Assembly (NCBI GenBank): GCA_003024985.2
Contig: PXIH01S0009272.1
DNA length: 10,955 bases
Source of the DNA: Euperipatoides rowelli
Taxonomy: Eukaryota; Onychophora; Udeonychophora; Euonychophora; Peripatopsidae
Direction: 5' to 3' (one strand)
A program made the translations under genes and the position numbers. The notes below the pieces were generated by a model that saw only the letters and a program-made list of their open reading frames with translations, was not told the DNA's origin and made no database searches. Of the stretch, positions 7,253 to 10,955 are shown one piece after another; within the stretch, counting starts at the first letter, position 1; every line of letters starts with the position of its first letter.

Positions 7253-7882
7253 ATGGATCAAATCAATGCTGGAAATCAATTCAATAAGGTAAAATTTATT
7301 AATTCTATACCTATAGTATCTAATAATTTAAGTCAAATCAATTTATATAAAATTTTGTCTCTACCACCCGGTTTTGAAGGTCATCTTAAAAATGTTTTTA
7401 AATCTAGAGTTACACAGACTAATATAATACCCATTTTAAAGCCTAATGTTAAGTATGCTGTTGATGTTAGGGTACCACCATCTTATATTTTAATACCTAC
7501 TGTATAACCGGTTAAGCCAATATTAAAACAAACTGTTAGGCCTACTATTAGGCCTGCTGTTAAGAGTACTATTTCATCAAATTATTCAAAGGTTAATGTA
7601 CCACCACAGGTTCCTATTTCAAAGTCAAATGTAACTATCACCTATTTTAAAAGGTAATGTGTCATCAACCATTGTAAAACCAAGAGTCATAGAATGACTT
7701 ATTTTAAACTCCACTATACCAAAACACACAGGTTAATGTTTTAAAGTCTAGTATACCACCACTTCAGATTAATACAATTAATGTTTTCAAAACCTGCTGT
7801 AGCATCACCTCAGGTTTATATTTTAAAGCCTACTGTTAAGGCTAATATTATAAAACCATCTCATGTTTTAAAATGTAAAGGC
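7253..7882 (+). pseudogene. Decayed Val/Lys/Pro-rich repeat protein (unrecognised)
   Basis: The ATG at 7253 has A at -3 and G at +4. The frame runs to TAA 7505, continues past it with the same character to TAA 7655, and then similar peptide words appear in shifting frames to about 7880. After some 55 ordinary residues the protein becomes repetitive. Units of roughly 33-36 bases centre on TTTTAAAG followed by CCTACTGTTAAG- or CCACCACAGGTT-like words, encoding ILKPTVKA and VNVPPQV-type peptides. No known domain is recognised. It lies between the promoter and the family B polymerase relic on the same strand, so it may be a low-complexity N-terminal extension of the polymerase or a separate element gene. 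Repeat-mediated slippage probably explains part of the frame loss. Confidence 0.55.
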
Positions 7883-7942
7883 GGGGATACANCACAAGAT
7901 TTACGCATTGTGAAAAATGGGTAAATCTTCTGTTGTATCCCC
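7883..7942. repeat. 22-base inverted repeat around an ambiguous base
   Basis: Bases 7883-7904 and the reverse complement of 7921-7942 match at 20 of 21 readable positions with a 16-base spacer. The single undetermined base N (7892) lies in the left arm, opposite a T. The word CACAAGATTT also occurs as a direct repeat at 7893 and 7942. The arrangement echoes the inverted duplication at 3754-3867. The hairpin may also explain why base calling failed here. Confidence 0.75.
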
Positions 7943-8370
7943 ACAAGATTTGATCAACTATGCCCTAACTGATGAATCAGAGATTTTACAGATGGAAGAA
8001 GATTCATCAGATCTTCCACCATCTCCGGTATCTCCTCCCCATCAGGTATGGTGTGGACGGCCGGAAGCTTTTTCATCACAACTCGGTACCTCACATCCTT
8101 ATTCCCGGATCATAGTGGTGTACCCCTTCCCAAAACATAATTTTATGATGATAGTAATAGTGATGATGATGGGTTAAATGATGAAGATGAGGTTTAAAAA
8201 TATACCTAATAATAATTCTGATGCTGAATCCGATGATGAACTACTAGGCTCAATTGATTCGGATGATTCAAATGATGATGGAGTCGAACCCTTCCAAGTA
8301 GAGATGACATTCCATTATCGTTTACAATTTTCTTTTACATCTTTGAAACTTTTTGAGGGTTTCCTCCCAC
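7917..8370 (+). pseudogene. Acidic N-terminal region preceding the polymerase, broken
   Basis: From the ATG at 7917 an open frame encodes a Glu/Ser/Pro-rich peptide (ILQMEEDSSDLPPSPVSPP). After a frame change somewhere in 8040-8144, an Asp-rich run (DDSNSDDDGLNDEDE) reads at 8147-8194 and ends at TAA. A further change gives NNNSDAESDDELLGSIDSDD from about 8205, then VEPFQVEMTF at 8282. GAT-type simple repeats (8146-8172) underlie the acidic run and probably drove the indels. The 7917 and 8178 frames are the same frame split by TAA 8175. From the VEPF segment on, the sequence resembles the region just upstream of Polinton-type polymerases. So this is probably part of the same protein as the next entry. 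Confidence 0.55.
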
Positions 8371-10625
8371 AAAAGTGGTCAAAGATTTAAAAATATTTTT
8401 ACAAAAAACTAAACATCACCTGAAGAGCAGAATAATCCAAACTTTAAATGATCATGATGCTCTTAAGTTGAACTTAAGATAACATTGCATACTTAAAAGA
8501 GGTGAGGACACCCATACATTCATGTTTAAAACCAAAAATGTTTTAATCACTAGGGGTATATCTTTACATAAGATATTAGAGTCCTTGTTCGCATCTCTCC
8601 TGAAAGAGATCGATGATCTCACCCACAAAGGTTTAGGATGGGTGTTATTATCAATCTTATTTCACGCTCCAGAGGATGAGAAATGTTTTGCATGGAGTGT
8701 CTTGGCAGTACTTCACCATATTAATATTAATGATCATCCAAATTGTTTATCCCATTATAAAAATTATTTCAGAGACTAAAGTTTAAAGACATTCCTTTTT
8801 TGGTAGCATTAATGGACATTCCTAAATTTTAAAAACAAAATATGATTTCCATTAATGTTATTGGTGTGAATGAAGATAAAAAATTATTTCCACTGTACTG
8901 GTATATGAATCCAGGAATTGTTTATCCTACGTCTGTTGATGTACTAGTCATAAGAAATGATACAAAATCTCATTATGTTTGTATGAAAGACTTAAGCAGG
9001 ATTTTGAGATCCCAAGTCACTAAATTTAATCAGCATACATTTTTTTGTTGTAATTGTTTGGGGCACTATGGGCGGCAGGATTTATTAGATAAACACCAAC
9101 TATATTGTTTAAAAATTAAAGCTGCGTGCATAGTGCTTCCAAACAAGGATCATAATATTTTAAAATTTAAAGAGTATGAACATTGTCATAAGGTTCCCTT
9201 TGTTATTTATGCAGTTTTTGAATGCCTGCTTGAGAAATCCACAGAACCCAATATTCTCTATAAACATATCCCTACATCTTATGCTTATTATATTAAAAAT
9301 ATGTATAGAGATAAAGTTGAATTTAAAAATGATGATAGATTAAATGAAAAATGGGTTCAGTACAGGGGTGAAGATGCTCATGACCATTTTATTGTTAATC
9401 TTTTTTAAAGATGCAAAGCATGTATATTCTGAGTATATGAAAAAATTCTATGTATGAAAATAACCGATGAACAGCAGGCAAAGTTTGCTGATGCAACTCA
9501 TTGCTTCCTATGTGGACATGAGTTTGATCTAACAAATTGTAAAGTTAAAGAGCATAATCATATCTCAGGACAGTATCAGGGCCCCCTATGTAATACTTGC
9601 AACCTCTGATTTAAGCAACCAAAATTCATCCCTGTTATCTTTCAGAACTATTCCAAATATGATGACCATCTTTTCATTAAATTTTTAACACTACCTAAGT
9701 ATACTGGAGAACTAACAGTGATTTCTCAAACCAAGGAAACCTACATTTCTTAAGTAAAGAAGTGGTATGCGATGTTGGTAAAAAATGTCATTTTGTGATT
9801 ATTGGATAGTCACCAGTTTCTATCTTCCTGTTTAGCTGAAAGATTAGAACCAGAACAATTCAACATCACAAAATGAAATTTCACTAAGAAGGCTACACAG
9901 AGCCTTATTTTAAGAAAGGGAGTATTTCCATACCAGTATATCGACCTTATGGATCGATATCTAGAATGACAGTTACCACTTCAAGATAAATTTTATTCCG
10001 ATTTATCTGATGCCCACATTTCAGATACAGAATATTATCATGCACTTAATGTCTGGGATAAATTTCATCTACAGACATTAGGTGATTATAATGATTTGTA
10101 TTTGAAATGTAATGTCTTAATTTTAGCAGACATTTTTGAGCTGTTTCGACTTTCCAGCAAAAAGCATTACAAACCTGACCCAACACAATTCTTTACTGCT
10201 CAAGGATTTTATTGGTGTAGTATGTTAAAGTATACTAAAGTCGAGTTGGAATTATTACAAGAGTATGACATGATTATGTTCATTGAGTGCAGGATACATT
10301 GTGGCAAATCCCAGGTGTCTTCTCACTATGCAAAGGTGAACAACCCTTATATGCCGACTATGATAGTGACCAGGATATAAGTTATTTACTCTATTTTGAT
10401 GTAAATAACTTGTATGGATGGTCCATGCTTCAGCCCCTCCCCATGAATAATTTTACATGGTTAAGTGATGATGAGCTCACAACTTTAGATTTTTAGAACC
10501 ACCCTAAAGATTCAGATACCGGCTACATCTTAGATTACCCCAATAATATTCATGATCTCCACAATAAGTTCCCATTAGCTCCATTTAGTGAACTAGTGGA
10601 TAAAAATGGGTATCGCCATATTTAG
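8366..10625 (+). pseudogene. Polinton/Maverick-type family B DNA polymerase, broken and truncated
   Basis: This is a relic of a protein-primed-type family B DNA polymerase, the replicative enzyme of Polinton/Maverick and adintovirus-like elements. In order: a KGLGW segment (about 8630), CFAWSVLAVLHH (8690), ISINVIG (8845), a C2HC finger CX2CX12HX3C (9046-9108), exonuclease motif I (YAVFE, 9208), a Cys/His site (Cys 9502, 9511, 9589, 9598; His 9553, 9559), exonuclease motif II (Asn 9646, Asp 9661), exonuclease motif III (10099-10125), and polymerase motif A (FDVNNLYGWSM, Asp 10398). Motifs B and C are absent; resemblance ends at TAG 10623. Other stops are TAA 8480, 8830, 9406, 9751; TGA 9607, 9796, 9874, 9967; TAG 10494. 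Frame changes occur near 8776, 9401-9455 and 10350. The aspartates expected in exonuclease motifs I and III are Val (9214) and Asn (10111). Family assignment is firm from motif order; the host element type is inferred. Confidence 0.88.
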
Positions 10626-10889
10626 GTGAGCACTATTATTATGGCGAATATTATAATATAACAGAAACTAACCAGAAGTGGCTTCATCCATTGCAAGAAA
10701 AAAAAATTGTGAGCTGAAAGATTTTTGCACAAATAGATGACGTATTCGGCCATAACTAACTTTGTATAAAACTTAGCTTTTAATACCTTTTTAAATGAAA
10801 TAAAAAAATTTTAAGAATTAAACATATTTTTTTTTTGGCAAAATAAAACTAAATTGACAAAGTTGAAAATAGCATTAATAATACACATT
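10626..10889. other. Non-coding stretch after the truncated polymerase
   Basis: AT-rich sequence with no continuation of the polymerase in any forward frame and no other gene recognised. A minor inverted pair, CGCCATA (10614-10620) with TATGGCG (about 10640), straddles the point where the polymerase similarity ends. Confidence 0.6.
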
Positions 10890-10955
10890 AGTGAAACAGC
10901 AAACTCCTCATGCACCATTAAATTTAATGGTGCATGAGGAGTTTGCTGTTTCACT
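10890..10955. repeat. Perfect 66-base palindrome at the end of the window
   Basis: Two 33-base arms (AGTGAAACAGCAAACTCCTC onward and its exact reverse complement) meet at AAATTT with no spacer and no mismatch. The right arm ends on the last base of the window. Perfect palindromes without spacer are unstable in living cells. The exact coincidence with the end suggests an assembly or library fold-back, though a real palindrome that blocked contig extension is possible. Confidence 0.95.

Noticed and set aside
9401-9408. TTTTTTA run at the end of the 8842 frame as a programmed -1 frameshift site
   Set aside because: The polymerase-like continuation lies in the +1 direction, not -1, and many other breaks follow, so a T-run indel is more likely.

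Overview
The window looks like a complete 10,955-base contig from an AT-rich invertebrate genome. It has no bacterial-style gene packing. It has long non-coding AT-rich stretches, tandem and dispersed repeats, a TATA-type promoter, an AATAAA signal and two decayed mobile-element genes. Both gene families are, from memory, typical of multicopy elements in arthropods, molluscs and cnidarians. The phylum cannot be fixed from the sequence. No intact gene was found; the two main coding relics carry many stops and frame changes.

Layout. Bases 1-168 are a degenerate tandem repeat with a 63-74 base period. Bases 169-2195 are non-coding and include a possible 261-base non-autonomous element with terminal inverted repeats (416-676). 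Bases 2200-2350 hold a repeat with YY1-, ETS- and CRE-like words. A related repeat returns at 5270-5530. Between these lie a 130-base imperfect palindrome (2733-2862) and a broken gene (2955-4687) with its own AATAAA (4755). The broken gene has three N-terminal CxxC pairs and then a D...D-x18-CxxC...H-x4-H...E arrangement. I read this as a DDE-type transposase-like protein; its metal and zinc ligand spacing resembles that of RAG1/Transib-type transposases. One of its frame changes is explained by an inverted duplication of its own sequence (71 bases).

Bases 4973-5334 are a short-period satellite built on a TGATGCATGATGGGATAG-like word, with a higher-order period of about 155 bases. Bases 5546-6830 are AT-rich and without genes.

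Bases 6839-10625 form one decayed locus of a Polinton/Maverick-type (adintovirus-like) element. It has paired direct repeats, a TATA box (6891) with an initiator-like site about 31 bases downstream, a small leader reading frame (6943), a Phe/Ser/Pro repeat stretch, a Val/Lys/Pro repeat array, an acidic stretch, and a protein-primed-type family B DNA polymerase. The polymerase relic covers the N-terminal region, a C2HC finger, the exonuclease region and polymerase motif A. It then stops before motifs B and C. Two expected exonuclease aspartates are replaced. No integrase, packaging ATPase, protease or capsid gene is visible, so only a fragment of the element is present.

The contig ends in a perfect 66-base palindrome without spacer (10890-10955). 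This may be an assembly fold-back or a real palindrome that stopped the assembly. The genes do not work together as a pathway: this is a repeat-rich region in which two unrelated elements have decayed.
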